DNA of 64,000 nucleotides from Caballeronia fortuita. GTDB lineage: Bacteria; Pseudomonadota; Gammaproteobacteria; Burkholderiales; Burkholderiaceae. Location: contig NZ_FCNX02000002.1 in NCBI RefSeq assembly GCF_001544835.2, positions 186,001 to 250,000 of the forward strand, in the 5' to 3' direction. Position numbers and translations under genes: made by a program. This document shows, one piece after another, positions 27,166 to 36,180 of the stretch. The notes below the pieces were generated by a model, which was not told the origin of the DNA, ran no database searches, and saw only the letters and a list, made by a program, of their open reading frames with translations. The stretch's first letter is position 1. The number at the start of each line of letters is the position of its first letter.

Positions 27166-27923
27166 ACCTCGCGCCGCCTGTGCTGCTCGAAGCCCGCGTC
27201 GTGCGCAAGAGCTATGCGCGACGCACCGTGCTCGCCGACGTTTCGCTGACCGTGAGGCGTGGCGAGATCGTCTGCCTCGTCGGCCCGAGCGGGTGCGGCA
27301 AGAGCACGCTCCTGCGCATCGTCGCAGGGATCGACCGCGCTTATCGCGGCTCGGTGACGCTGGGCGGCACGCCGCTCGACGGACCGTCGCCGCGCGTCGG
27401 CGTAATCTTCCAGGAGCCGCGCCTGTTACCGTGGCTTACCGTTGCAGAGAATGTCGGTTTCGCGGCGGGCCGGCGCGGCGGGCGCGATCCGCGTGTGGCG
27501 CGTTTGCTGAACGAAGTGCAGCTGAGCGCCGCGGCCGATATGCTGCCCTCGGCGCTGTCCGGGGGCATGGCGCAGCGCGCGGCGATCGCGCGCGGCCTGT
27601 TCGGCGAGCCGGACGTGCTGCTGCTCGACGAGCCGTTCAGCGCCGTCGACGCCATCACGCGCATGCATCTGCAAGGGCTGCTGCTCGACATCGTGGCGCG
27701 TCACGGCGCCAGCGCCGTCGTCGTCACGCACGATCTGGACGAGGCGCTTTACCTCGGCGATCGCGTGCTGATGCTCGCCGCCGATCCCGGACGCATCGAA
27801 GGTGAACTGACAGTCGAACTGCAGCGTCCTCGCGATCGCCGCGATCCCGAGCTAGCGCGGCTACGCGCCCGGCTGTTCGACGCATTCCAGCGGTTTCAGG
27901 GAAACGCCGCGGTGTCTCGCTGA
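27162..27923 (+). CDS. ssuB: SsuB/TauB-type ABC ATPase
   Basis: A 253-residue ATP-binding subunit. Walker A is GPSGCGKST, the Q-loop is VIFQEPRLLPWLT, the signature is LSGGMAQR, Walker B is VLLLDEPFSAVD and the switch His is in VVTHDLDEAL. Length and motifs fit nitrate/sulfonate/taurine importers. It starts within the ssuC stop and ends the rightward unit ssuA-ssuC-ssuB. It energises uptake of the ligand bound by SsuA and possibly by the second SsuA-like protein at 22404. Confidence 0.94.
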   Translation: MNLAPPVLLEARVVRKSYARRTVLADVSLTVRRGEIVCLVGPSGCGKSTLLRIVAGIDRAYRGSVTLGGTPLDGPSPRVGVIFQEPRLLPWLTVAENVGFAAGRRGGRDPRVARLLNEVQLSAAADMLPSALSGGMAQRAAIARGLFGEPDVLLLDEPFSAVDAITRMHLQGLLLDIVARHGASAVVVTHDLDEALYLGDRVLMLAADPGRIEGELTVELQRPRDRRDPELARLRARLFDAFQRFQGNAAVSR

Positions 27924-27981
27924 ACCCGCCGCAACACCCGAATCGAGTAGCGCGGCGGGGCGCGCGGGCAGCGTCCTCGAC

Positions 27982-27995
27982 GGCGGTCAACCGCC
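27982..27995. terminator. Short stem-loop between ssuB and ridA-like gene
   Basis: GGCGG (27982-27986) and CCGCC (27991-27995) pair around TCAA between convergent genes. A weak hairpin without a T-run; terminator role uncertain. Confidence 0.25.
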
Positions 27996-28035
27996 CTCGC
28001 CCTGCGTGCATGCGTTGCGCCAATCTCCGGCGCAA

Positions 28036-28500
28036 TCAGTCGCTCACACCCACAACGGCGCGCAGGATCACCGGCTGCCCGCCGCGCAACGACACGGCGC
28101 CGAACACCGAGCGCGCGTGCACGCCGGCATCGCCGAGAACCTCGACGAGCAAGTCCGATGCGCCGTCGAGCACCTTCGCGTGGTCTTCGAAAGCGGCGTC
28201 GGCGTTCACGAACCCCTGCACGTCGAGCACCTGCTTCACGCGTTCGAGCGAGCCGAGTTCGTCGCGCAGCACCAGCAGCAGTTCCAACGCCGCCTCACGC
28301 GCGAACGAAACGCCGTCTTCGAGCGTGAGCGTGTCACCCAGCCTGCCTCTGGACGGCTTACCGTCGATGGCGGCGCCCGCTGACTTGCCCGACACGAAAA
28401 CGAGGTCGCCCCAGCGCGTGGCATTGCGATAGTTCGCCTTCGGGTTGCTCGAAGTGCGGTTGGGGTCGATCAGACGTTTGAGTCTTTCGTCGGCGCTCAT
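28036..28500 (-). CDS. RidA family (YjgF/YER057c/UK114) protein
   Basis: A 154-residue RidA-superfamily protein. RidA proteins hydrolyse reactive enamine/imine intermediates made by PLP enzymes; several subfamilies have other or unknown activities. Visible features: YRNATRWGDLVFVSGKSAG, a central GRLGDTLTLEDGVSFAREAALELLLVLRDELGSLERVKQVLDVQGFVNA, and ARSVFGAVSLRGGQPVILRAVV at the C terminus. The catalytic Arg of canonical RidA (in NPxCRV) is not found; the corresponding segment reads FGAVSLRGGQPV, so this belongs to a non-canonical subfamily. ATG 28500 has AGGAG close upstream. It is divergent from the porin gene. Confidence 0.88.
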   Translation of the reverse strand: MSADERLKRLIDPNRTSSNPKANYRNATRWGDLVFVSGKSAGAAIDGKPSRGRLGDTLTLEDGVSFAREAALELLLVLRDELGSLERVKQVLDVQGFVNADAAFEDHAKVLDGASDLLVEVLGDAGVHARSVFGAVSLRGGQPVILRAVVGVSD

Positions 28501-28840
28501 GGTACTCCTGTCGGTGTGAATGCGTGGTATCACGCGGAGCCGCTCATGTTATGTAGCGCCGGCCAGTGCGCTAACCAACGAAGCCTCATATCGATATGAC
28601 CCGCGCTCCCGCGGCGCGGCGCGTTCGTTACGCGTCTTCCGCTTACCCTTCTTACGCTAGCGTGCGAATGCCTCCCGCTATGCGCGACATGCGCAACCTC
28701 TTGCGATGGCCTATTTCCTGAACCGAAAAGTAAATTAGGCATTCTGACCATTACAAACGAGAAATCCTTCGTTGGACTTCGGTAAGCACGACCGTAATAT
28801 CCGGCTTCCTCGAACTCATGGTTAATACCTAAGGAAGCGA
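28501..28840. promoter_or_regulatory. Intergenic region of 340 bp with a palindromic operator candidate
   Basis: No gene is seen here. It separates the divergent ridA-like and porin genes. TCATATCGATATGA (28586-28599) is a perfect 14-bp palindrome, and ACGCTAGCGT (28654-28663) a 10-bp one. The core ATATCGATAT also occurs at 49670-49679 upstream of the second sulfur operon. Confidence 0.5.
28772..28800 (+). promoter_or_regulatory. Candidate sigma70 promoter of the porin gene
   Basis: TTGGAC (28772-28777) and TAATAT (28795-28800) are separated by 17 bases; transcription would start about 34 bases before the porin ATG at 28841. Match is moderate. Confidence 0.45.
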
Positions 28841-30034
28841 ATGAAACGAGTCGCACTCGCCGGCGCCGCTGGCTTACTGGTCGCCCTTCCCGGCGTCGTT
28901 CAGGCACAGAGTTCCGTCACCTTGTACGGGCTCGTCGACGCCGGCTTCGCCTATACGAACAACCAGCGCGGCGCGTCCAACGTGCAGGCGACGAGCGGCA
29001 AGCTCAACGGCAGCCGCTGGGGGATCAAAGGCGTCGAAGATCTAGGCGGCGGCTACAAGGCGCTGTTCACGCTCGAAGGCGGCTATCGCGTCAACGACGG
29101 AACGCTCGCTCAGGGTGGCCGCGAATTCGGACGGCAAGCCTATGTGGGCGTGGCGAAGACGGGCATCGGCACCCTGACGCTCGGTCGTCAGTACGATCCG
29201 AATACCGACCTCGTCGCGCTCTTCGCGGGGCCGGGCTTCTGGTCGCCCGCCACGCACGTCGGCGATAACGACAATCTGAACCAGACCTTTCGCATCAACA
29301 ATGCCGTGAAGTTCAGGAGCGATACGTTCGCAGGCGTGACGGTCGATGCGCTCTACGGTTTCAGCAATCAGGCCAGCAACGGCGCGGGCGCGGGCTTCGG
29401 CAACAACCGCGCGTGGGGCGCATCGGCGAGCTATGTCGCCGGGCCGCTGCAAGTGGGCGCGGGCTATCTGCTGCTCGATCATCCGAATGTCGCGTCGAAC
29501 ACGAGCGGCGCGATCGGCGGTGCATCGACCACGTCCGGCGACGACTACAGCGGCGCATTCTTCTATGGCTTGAACGGCGGCGTCGCGCGGCAGCAAGTGG
29601 CGGTGGCCGGCGGAAACTACGCGTTCGGATCGGTCGTGACGGTCGGCTTCGCATGGAGCCACACGCAACTCGACTACAACGACGGCTCTTCGCGCAAGTT
29701 CAACAATTACGATTTGAACGGCCGCTACAACATCACGCCGGCGACGACGCTGATCGGCGTGTACAGCTTCACCGATGGCCGCGCCAACAGCCTGCCCGGC
29801 ACCGGCGGCGCGACACTCAAGCCACGCTGGCATCAGTTCACGCTCGGCGTCGATTATGTATTGTCGAAGCGCACCGATCTCTATCTCTCGGGCGTCTACC
29901 AGCTCGCGGCGGGCGATGCCTCGACGCGCGTCGGCAACGGCTATCAGAAGATCGCCGCAATCGCGGACGCGGGCACACCGTCGTCGACGAACCGGCAAGT
30001 GGCGGCGTTCGGCGGCGTGCGCGTGCGCTTCTGA
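28841..30034 (+). CDS. Gram-negative porin (Burkholderia OpcP/Omp38-like)
   Basis: A 397-residue outer-membrane porin. The signal peptide (residues 1-22, ending GVVQA) is followed by QSSVTLYGLVDAGFAYTNN, the characteristic first strand of betaproteobacterial trimeric porins. GSRWGIKGVEDLGGGYKALFTLEGGY and RQAYVGVAKTGIGTLTLGRQYDP (turn and strand motifs) follow, and the C terminus ends in the aromatic GGVRVRF signature needed for BAM recognition. AAGGAAG lies 5 bases before ATG 28841. It is a general diffusion channel and may help small furans or sulfonates to enter, but nothing in the sequence shows specificity. Confidence 0.95.
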   Translation: MKRVALAGAAGLLVALPGVVQAQSSVTLYGLVDAGFAYTNNQRGASNVQATSGKLNGSRWGIKGVEDLGGGYKALFTLEGGYRVNDGTLAQGGREFGRQAYVGVAKTGIGTLTLGRQYDPNTDLVALFAGPGFWSPATHVGDNDNLNQTFRINNAVKFRSDTFAGVTVDALYGFSNQASNGAGAGFGNNRAWGASASYVAGPLQVGAGYLLLDHPNVASNTSGAIGGASTTSGDDYSGAFFYGLNGGVARQQVAVAGGNYAFGSVVTVGFAWSHTQLDYNDGSSRKFNNYDLNGRYNITPATTLIGVYSFTDGRANSLPGTGGATLKPRWHQFTLGVDYVLSKRTDLYLSGVYQLAAGDASTRVGNGYQKIAAIADAGTPSSTNRQVAAFGGVRVRF

Positions 30035-30427
30035 CATGCGGGGTTCGCGGCGCAGGACGACGATCATGAGCTCATCACGATCGGATGATCCATTCGTTTG
30101 CATGCCGAACTGGCGGACGTCTTGTTTGCCAGTGCCGCCGAGCCGGATACGGCGGCGTTCGCGGAACCGACGGAAACGGAGCATAGCCGCGTTCCAGACA
30201 GGATCGATGTGCGAGGCCTGCTCGGTCCTTCGCTCTCTGCATGACCTCGTAGTCGATCTTCCGATGTTCGCGCAGCGACGGCCATCGCACAGCCCGACCA
30301 GCGAAACCAATCGTGGAAGCAGCCTCGCTACAGCGGGCACTGATCGCCTGAGCGATTGCCCGATTGCGCGGACAGCGGTGGATGGCCGCGTGGCGGTACC
30401 ATGTCCGTTTCGCTGCACGGCTGTCAC
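30035..30427. other. Intergenic region of 393 bp, no gene recognised
   Basis: Between the porin and the LysR gene. GC-rich with short open frames in several frames, none with homology that I recognise or a convincing ribosome site. One rightward frame (about 30098-30243, ending TGA) has coding-like composition and may be a remnant. The LysR promoter is probably in the last 100 bases. Confidence 0.4.
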
Positions 30428-31345
30428 ATGGAACTCAAGCAGATCCAGTATTTCATCGCGCTGTTCGAGGAAGGCACGGTCACGCGGGCGGCCAGGCGGC
30501 TCCACATCGCGCAGCCCGCTCTCAGCATGCAGATTGCGAAGCTCGAGACCGAACTGCGGCAGACGCTCTTCCAGCGCGGGCCGCACGGCATGGCGCCGAC
30601 CGAAGCCGCGCGCCTCATGTACCGGCTATATACGCCGATCATGCGCGATATCGACCATGCGCGCGAAAACCTGCGCCGGCGCGATGTCATCGTGACGGGC
30701 CGCGTGTCGCTGGGCATGGTGTCGTCAGAAGCGCAAAGCGTGCTCCCCGAATCGCTCGCGCGGTTCGACACGCTCTTTCCGCAAGTCGAAGTGTCGGTGG
30801 CAGACGGTTTCAGCGCGCAACTCATCGACGCCGTCGAGTCCGGCAGGCTCGATGCGGCGATCATCAACAAGCCACGCGGGCGGCTTTCGCTCGACGTCGA
30901 GCCGTTGCTCGTGGAAGAAATGGTGCTCGTAACGAGCGCGGCGCACGGGCCGGAACTGCCCGATAGCATCGATCTCGTCACGCAATCCGATATCGAACTG
31001 GTGCTGCCCACGCGGCGAAACGGGCTGCGCGGCGCGCTCGACGCCGCGCTGATGGCGGCCGATGTCGTCGTCAAGCCGAAGTTCGAGATCGACCTGCTGA
31101 GCACGATCGTGCAATTCGTCGAGCAAAGCCATGTTGCGACGATCCTGCCGCGCGTCGTCGTGCAGGCAAAGGTGGACGAAGGGCTGCTGCGCGCGCGCAC
31201 GATCGGCTCGCCGCCAATCGTGCGTCACATCATCCAGGTCACGCATCCGAAGCGGCCCATTGGACCGGCGGCACAGGCGTTGATCGCCATCATCACCGAG
31301 GAAATCCGGCGCGTAGCGCCGGGCGCACCAGCGCCCACGCCATGA
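30428..31345 (+). CDS. LysR-family transcriptional regulator (HmfR-like)
   Basis: A 305-residue LysR regulator. The N-terminal helix-turn-helix is MELKQIQYFIALFEEGTVTRAARRLHIAQPALSMQIAKLE; the rest is an effector-binding domain with RVSLGMVSSEAQSVLPESLARF and LDAAIINKPRGRLSLDVEPLL. It is a clear paralogue of the regulator at 44529 (the same blocks throughout). The two flank the leftward furan operon, so both probably control it, as HmfR1 and HmfR2 do in described hmf clusters (inference). ATG 30428 begins the conserved domain. Confidence 0.93.
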   Translation: MELKQIQYFIALFEEGTVTRAARRLHIAQPALSMQIAKLETELRQTLFQRGPHGMAPTEAARLMYRLYTPIMRDIDHARENLRRRDVIVTGRVSLGMVSSEAQSVLPESLARFDTLFPQVEVSVADGFSAQLIDAVESGRLDAAIINKPRGRLSLDVEPLLVEEMVLVTSAAHGPELPDSIDLVTQSDIELVLPTRRNGLRGALDAALMAADVVVKPKFEIDLLSTIVQFVEQSHVATILPRVVVQAKVDEGLLRARTIGSPPIVRHIIQVTHPKRPIGPAAQALIAIITEEIRRVAPGAPAPTP

Positions 31346-31360
31346 CGATGCGTGCGCGGA

Positions 31361-32066
31361 TCAGCCGCGTCGCGCGGTCGTCCGCTCGCGCGAGGCGCGC
31401 GGCGCATCGCTGCGTGTGCCGAAAAGCGTATCGCAGATCGGTAACGTGAGATTGAAGTTCTGAGTCGCCATCTGCTCGGGATCATGATGCGTCACGTGCA
31501 GGCGACGCACGGTGTTGACGAACGGCACACGGTCGAGCAACGGACTGTCCGTGACATGCGAAAGCGTGTGCAGCCCTTCGTACATCAGATAGTAAGCGGC
31601 CATGGTCAGCAACGCGATATAGCCCCGCATTGCGTGAGAACACGAAGCCGATCAGCAAGGCGAGCGGCGTTGCGGCAAGCACGAAAGCGACCGGCGCAAA
31701 CGGCGGAAACAGCAGCGCGCGCCAATGCTTGTGTCCCTTGTACTCGAGCGTCACATGCGTGAAGAAGCGATGATGCACGGCGCAGTGACGCTTGTAGATC
31801 ATGCTGAAGTACCGGGTTGGCCGATGCAGCACGTACCGGTGCGCGGCCCATTCCGCCCAGTTGCCGAACAAAAAGAGCGGCACGACCGCGAGCCATTCCG
31901 CGAACGTCGGTGCGTGAAGCTGCGCGGCGCAATACAGAATCACCGCCGCCGTGAACACGAGCGTGAAGCCCAGATGCATCTCTCCGCGATACCACCACGG
32001 TGTCGCCTCGACATATTCGTCGCGGAACTTGTGGGACCGCGTGCGAATGTCCTCGTCATATTTCAT
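31361..32066 (-). pseudogene. Sterol desaturase/fatty acid hydroxylase family gene with a frameshift
   Basis: The first frame (ATG 32066) encodes membrane segments and the histidine motifs HRYVLHRP and HRFFTHVTLEYKGH, then loses homology after VFSRNA. The normal continuation is in a neighbouring frame from about 31630: MRGYIALLTMAAYYLMYEGLHTLSHV, then RRLHVTHHDPEQM, carrying the remaining histidine clusters for the di-iron site, and ends at 31361. A one-base insertion near 31630 explains the break. Without it the protein would have about 230 residues, a four-helix membrane hydroxylase. As sequenced, the product loses half of its iron ligands. It follows the MFS gene by 72 bases at the end of the furan operon; its link to furan use is unclear. 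Confidence 0.8.
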
Positions 32067-32101
32067 GATGAGCGTCTCCTGTTTTCTCTGTCGAAAGATA
32101 C

Positions 32102-32122
32102 GGGCGCGTTTCTCGCGCGCCC
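32102..32122 (-). terminator. Stem-loop after the MFS transporter gene
   Basis: GGGCGCG (32102-32108) and CGCGCCC (32116-32122) form a 7-bp stem with a 7-base loop, between the MFS stop and the hydroxylase start, followed on the minus strand by GTATCTTTC. It may be an attenuator limiting expression of the last gene. Confidence 0.35.
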
Positions 32123-32138
32123 GATGGGTGACCGCGCT

Positions 32139-33515
32139 TCAGGACGGGTTGCGCGCCGCGCTGTTCTCCAGCTTGCCGAGCGTCTCGGGCACGACGAACG
32201 CGCCGACGAGGAAGATCACGCTGATCGCGCCGACGAAGATGGCGAGCGTCGACGGCAACTGGCTCGAGTCCTTGGCGACCAGCGAAACGAAGGTCGGCAT
32301 CATCCCGCCGATGGCAAAGCCGATATTCCACGAAAGGCCGGTGCCGGTCGCGCGGATCGCAGTCGGGAATCGCTCGTTCAGGAAGATCAGGATCGGCGCG
32401 TAACCGGCGCTGCCGAGCGCGGACAGCAGGACCGCATAGACGCCGATCATCGTGATGCTCTGCGCGGTAGGCAGCAGCAGGAACAGGCCCGGCAGCGCGA
32501 TGAGCCGGATCAGGCCGATCCACACGAACGCGCTCTTGCGCCCGATGAACGTGCTCAGATGCCCGGCCGCGACCGATGCAACGACCACCGCCACGCTGCA
32601 GATCATCAGGATCGCGGCGGCCGCGCCGTTCGGCGCATGGCTCACGACCTTGAGGAATGTCGGGAGATAGCCCGACGTGAGGTAGTAGCCGCTGCCGCCG
32701 CCGATGGTGAGCAGCAGGTTCACGAACAGCACGCCGCGATAGTCGCGTGAAAAAAGCGTGCGAATGGGCGAGCGCACCACTTCGCGCGGCGCGGTGTCGA
32801 GCTGCGCGGCGGCCTTGGCGGCCTTCTCCGCGGCGAGCTTCTTCCAGAGCGGCGATTCTTCCAGGCTGTTGAACACGAACAGACCGAGCACGGAACTCAC
32901 GATGCCGGTGAAGAACATGCAGCGCCAGCCCCATACATCGAAGAGATCGCCGGGAAAGAGCGACGACATGGCGAGGTACGTGAGCGACGCGAGCAACGCG
33001 CCAATACCCGCGCCGCCGCCGCCGATGAGCCCCGAGACCGCTCCACGATACTTCGGCGCGACGGATTCGGTGCCGATCGTATGCGTCGACGCGACCACGC
33101 CGCCGACGAACACGCCCTGCACGAGACGCAGCAGCAGGAAGAGGATCGGCGCGACGAGGCCAGCCTGCGCGACCGTCGGCAGCAGGCCGAACGCCGCCGT
33201 CGAAATACCGACGCCGACCACCGCGAAGATCATCGCGCCCTTGCGGCCGTGGCGGTCCGCGTAGGAGCCGAAGAGCGCCGAGCCGAGCGGACGCATCAGC
33301 AGCGTCACGGCGAACGACGCGTACACCGCCGCCAGCGACAGCATCGCGTGCTCGGACGGAAAGAACAGACGCCCGACTACCGGCGCTACATACAACAACA
33401 CGAACAGGTCGAACAGGTCGAGCGCCCAGCCCATGCAAGAGGCGAGCACTGCGCCCATGATCTGCCGCTGATTCACCGGAAGCGCGGCGGCTCCTTCTTG
33501 TGCAGCTACGGACAT
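32139..33515 (-). CDS. MFS transporter, metabolite:H+ symporter type (HmfT-like)
   Basis: A 458-residue major facilitator permease with 12 predicted spans. Motif A reads GSYADRHGRKGAM after span 2, and RLVQGVFVGG marks span 4. It resembles acid:proton symporters such as the aromatic acid and dicarboxylate transporters. The start is decided by the ribosome site: AAGGAG lies 6 bases before ATG 33515, whereas ATG 33521 directly abuts it. It follows the GMC oxidoreductase gene by 93 bases. In known hmf clusters an MFS permease (HmfT1 or HmfT2) is present, so uptake of furoate or furandicarboxylate is likely (inference). Confidence 0.9.
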   Translation of the reverse strand: MSVAAQEGAAALPVNQRQIMGAVLASCMGWALDLFDLFVLLYVAPVVGRLFFPSEHAMLSLAAVYASFAVTLLMRPLGSALFGSYADRHGRKGAMIFAVVGVGISTAAFGLLPTVAQAGLVAPILFLLLRLVQGVFVGGVVASTHTIGTESVAPKYRGAVSGLIGGGGAGIGALLASLTYLAMSSLFPGDLFDVWGWRCMFFTGIVSSVLGLFVFNSLEESPLWKKLAAEKAAKAAAQLDTAPREVVRSPIRTLFSRDYRGVLFVNLLLTIGGGSGYYLTSGYLPTFLKVVSHAPNGAAAAILMICSVAVVVASVAAGHLSTFIGRKSAFVWIGLIRLIALPGLFLLLPTAQSITMIGVYAVLLSALGSAGYAPILIFLNERFPTAIRATGTGLSWNIGFAIGGMMPTFVSLVAKDSSQLPSTLAIFVGAISVIFLVGAFVVPETLGKLENSAARNPS

Positions 33516-33608
33516 TTGCATCTCCTTGATTGTGACCGGGCGGTCTTCCGATCGCCCGTGTCGAAGGCACGTTGTTTTTGCGTGCTCTTGTCGAGGTTTA
33601 AGAAATCG

Positions 33609-35348
33609 TCAGTGGGCGGCAGCGAGCGGCGGCAGGTCCGACGCCTTCGAATCGACGCCTGCGCGCCGCGCCGCGATCATCGCGTCGGCGATCTTCTCGG
33701 CGATCATGATGGTCGGTATGTTCGTATTGGCCGATGGCAGCCTCGGCATCAGCGAGGCGTCGACCACGCGCAGCCCTCGTGTGCCATGCACGCGCCCTTC
33801 GGTGTCGGTAACGGCATCGCGGTCGTGCGCGCCGCCCATGCGGCACGTCCCGCTCGCGTGCCACACGCCGAACACGTTCGCCCGGATGAAGTCCGCGAGC
33901 GCACGGTCGTCGGCGAGCAGCGCGTCCATCTTCAGACCGCGCGTGAAAAAGCGTTCAATCAGGAAGCGGCGCGCGGGCGCGGGTATATCGAGCAGCATGC
34001 CGAGTGCGGACGTCAGGAGCGCGTTGCCCTCGCCCACCCGGCTCAATGCCTTGACGCGCGGCGAAAACGCCGCCGGAAAGAAGTCGCGGCCATCTCGGCT
34101 CAAGCCCGACGCTTCGACGACACGCGCCAGCATTCGCACGCCCGCTGCGAGCCGCTCAAGGTCGCGCGCGTCGTCGAGCAGATTGAGATCGACGCGCGGC
34201 GCGGCGGCGGCATCGGCGGAAACGAGCTGCACGCGGCCCCGCGAATAGGGCCGGTTGCACCACAGAAAAAACAGCCCGAGCCGGTTGCCGAGTGCATGCC
34301 ATGCGGCGCGCGTTGCGCTCGACAGATACAGGTCCGACTCGTCGCAGCCCGCGACCCCTGAACTCAGGCGCGCGGCCATCATGCTCGCGCGGCGGCGCGT
34401 GAGCGGCATGCGAAAGCGCGGCTCGAGAAAATGACAAAACGTGAGCGACGGATGATCCTGCAGATTGCGTCCGACGCCCGGCAGATCGACCGCGCACGCG
34501 ATGCCGAGCGCCCCAAGTTCGCGCGCATCGCCGATACCGGCGCGCATCAGAAGCGCGGGCGACTGCAGCGCGCCTGCGCTCATGACGACCTCGCCCGCAT
34601 CGAAACGCACGCGCTCGCCGTTTTCGGCCACCGCGATCACGCCGCGCGCCGCGGCGCCGTCCATCACAATCCGCTCGACCCGCAGCCGGGAATAGATAGT
34701 GAGATTGGGACGCTTGCGCGCGGCCTCATCCAGATAGGCGATGGCCGTGGACACGCGCTTGTCGTCCTCGTTCGAGAACGCGCCGGGAAAGAAACCGTCA
34801 CCGAACTCGCCGTTCTGATCCTCGAGTTCCGCGACGCCCTGCGCGCGCAACCCCTTCGCGAACGCATGGCAGAACGCCGGCCAGTCCTCGGGCATGATGC
34901 GGCGGATCGGCACCGGGCCATCGCCGCCGTGCAGTTCGCCGCCGGGAAAGTCGAGGTCGCGCTCGAGCTTGCGAAAGTACGGCAGCACATCGCGCCAGGC
35001 CCAGCCGCGGGCGCCCGACGCGGCCCATTCGTCGTAGTCGCGCGGCAATCCGCGATTGGCCGACTGCACGTTGACGCTCGACCCGCCGCCCATCACGCGG
35101 CCCTGCTCGTACACGCGCGGCGCGGCGTCCCGCGTGGCCCTCGCTTTCAGCTCCGGCCAGATATAAGTGTCGCCGCAGAACACCGGCATGGGGTAGCTGT
35201 CGAGGATGGCCTCGGGCACCGCGCCCGGCGGCGTGTCCGCGCCCGCCTCGATCAGCGCGACGCGCAGCGACGGCAGCGCCGACAGCCGGTGCGCCAGCAC
35301 GCACCCCGCCGAACCGCCGCCCACGATCACGTAATCGAAGCGTTCCAT
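33609..35348 (-). CDS. hmfH: GMC-family FAD oxidoreductase, HMF/furfural oxidase-like (HmfH)
   Basis: A 579-residue glucose-methanol-choline oxidoreductase. The FAD-binding loop is VIVGGGSAGCVLAHRLS (residues 7-23); GRVMGGGSSVN (about residue 84) is the GMC signature 1 region. The catalytic histidine lies in VWHASGTCRMG and the partner Asn/His region in DASLMPRLPSANTNIPTIMIAEKIAD. In the hmf pathway this enzyme oxidises 5-hydroxymethylfurfural stepwise to furandicarboxylic acid, or furfuryl alcohol and furfural to furoate. The gene name rests on context: it follows hmfE by 19 bases in the leftward operon. ATG 35348 begins the FAD motif and has AGGGAAG upstream. Confidence 0.85.
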   Translation of the reverse strand: MERFDYVIVGGGSAGCVLAHRLSALPSLRVALIEAGADTPPGAVPEAILDSYPMPVFCGDTYIWPELKARATRDAAPRVYEQGRVMGGGSSVNVQSANRGLPRDYDEWAASGARGWAWRDVLPYFRKLERDLDFPGGELHGGDGPVPIRRIMPEDWPAFCHAFAKGLRAQGVAELEDQNGEFGDGFFPGAFSNEDDKRVSTAIAYLDEAARKRPNLTIYSRLRVERIVMDGAAARGVIAVAENGERVRFDAGEVVMSAGALQSPALLMRAGIGDARELGALGIACAVDLPGVGRNLQDHPSLTFCHFLEPRFRMPLTRRRASMMAARLSSGVAGCDESDLYLSSATRAAWHALGNRLGLFFLWCNRPYSRGRVQLVSADAAAAPRVDLNLLDDARDLERLAAGVRMLARVVEASGLSRDGRDFFPAAFSPRVKALSRVGEGNALLTSALGMLLDIPAPARRFLIERFFTRGLKMDALLADDRALADFIRANVFGVWHASGTCRMGGAHDRDAVTDTEGRVHGTRGLRVVDASLMPRLPSANTNIPTIMIAEKIADAMIAARRAGVDSKASDLPPLAAAH

Positions 35349-35367
35349 GTCGTCTTCCCTTGCGTGG

Positions 35368-36174
35368 TCAGAAGCCGCGGAACACGGGCTTGCGCTTGCC
35401 GTGGAACGCTTCGACGCCCTCACGGAAATCGTCCGACGAGCGCAGGCGGCTGTAGCAATGCCCTTCCAGCTCGATCGCGATGGAAAGCGGCGTGTCCTCC
35501 GTGTCGTTCAGGAGCTTCTTCGCGGTGCGCTGGGCGAGCGGCGAGAACGCACGCAGCTCGTTGACGAGCGCGTCCGTGGCCGCTTCAAGTTCGGCGTCAG
35601 CCACGCAGTCCACCGCAATGCCCCACTCATACGCCTGCTTGCCGGGAATGCGGCGCGAGCGCATCACGATGTCCTTGGTCCTGCCGATGCCGACCATCGC
35701 CTGCAGACGCGCCGAGCCGCCCGATCCGGGAATCTGGCCGAGCTTCTGTTCGGGCAGCGCGTAGAACGTCGTGTCGGTGACGATGCGGAAATCGCACGCC
35801 AGCGACAACTCGAAGCCCACGCCGAAACAAAAGCCGCGATTGGCCGCGATCACCGGCTTCGAGCAGCGCGCGGGCGCCGCGATGTTCCATGCGAGCTTCG
35901 ACACGTGTTCCGGCGATGCTTCCAGAAAGCCCTTGATGTCGCCGCCGCTCGAAAAGTGCTCGCCGTTCGCACGCACGACGATCACGCGCACGCGCGCGTC
36001 GTCGTCGAGTGCTTCGAAGACGGCGCGCAACTGGTCGCGGGCGTGCATCGAAATGACGTTGAATGGCGGCCGGTGCAGGACGATGTCGGCGCGCTCGCGT
36101 TCGGCGTCGATCGCGACCGAAAAGCCGTCGAGGTCTTGCAGCAACGTTTGGCCGCGGTGGTTAAGCTCGGTCAT
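35368..36174 (-). CDS. hmfE: Crotonase-family hydrolase/hydratase, 2-oxoglutaryl-CoA hydrolase-like (HmfE)
   Basis: A 268-residue enoyl-CoA hydratase/isomerase (crotonase) protein. The oxyanion-hole motifs are present: HFSSGGDIKGFLE and GFCFGVGFELSLACDFRI, with GSGGSARLQAMVG later. In the described furoate pathway HmfE, a crotonase member, releases 2-oxoglutarate from 2-oxoglutaryl-CoA. Assignment comes from position: it is 6 bases after the CoA ligase and before the GMC oxidase, in the same order of functions as the hmf gene set. On sequence alone it would be called enoyl-CoA hydratase family. Confidence 0.82.
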   Translation of the reverse strand: MTELNHRGQTLLQDLDGFSVAIDAERERADIVLHRPPFNVISMHARDQLRAVFEALDDDARVRVIVVRANGEHFSSGGDIKGFLEASPEHVSKLAWNIAAPARCSKPVIAANRGFCFGVGFELSLACDFRIVTDTTFYALPEQKLGQIPGSGGSARLQAMVGIGRTKDIVMRSRRIPGKQAYEWGIAVDCVADAELEAATDALVNELRAFSPLAQRTAKKLLNDTEDTPLSIAIELEGHCYSRLRSSDDFREGVEAFHGKRKPVFRGF

Positions 36175-36180
36175 GGCGAA

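Noticed and set aside
30035..30427. Transposase or IS remnant between porin and LysR genes
   Set aside because: Short open frames exist on both strands, but no IS-like motif, inverted repeat or target duplication was seen.
33537..33595. Two hairpins between the GMC oxidase and MFS genes as a terminator
   Set aside because: Stems of 5-6 bp with large loops and no T-run on the transcribed strand; the genes look co-transcribed.
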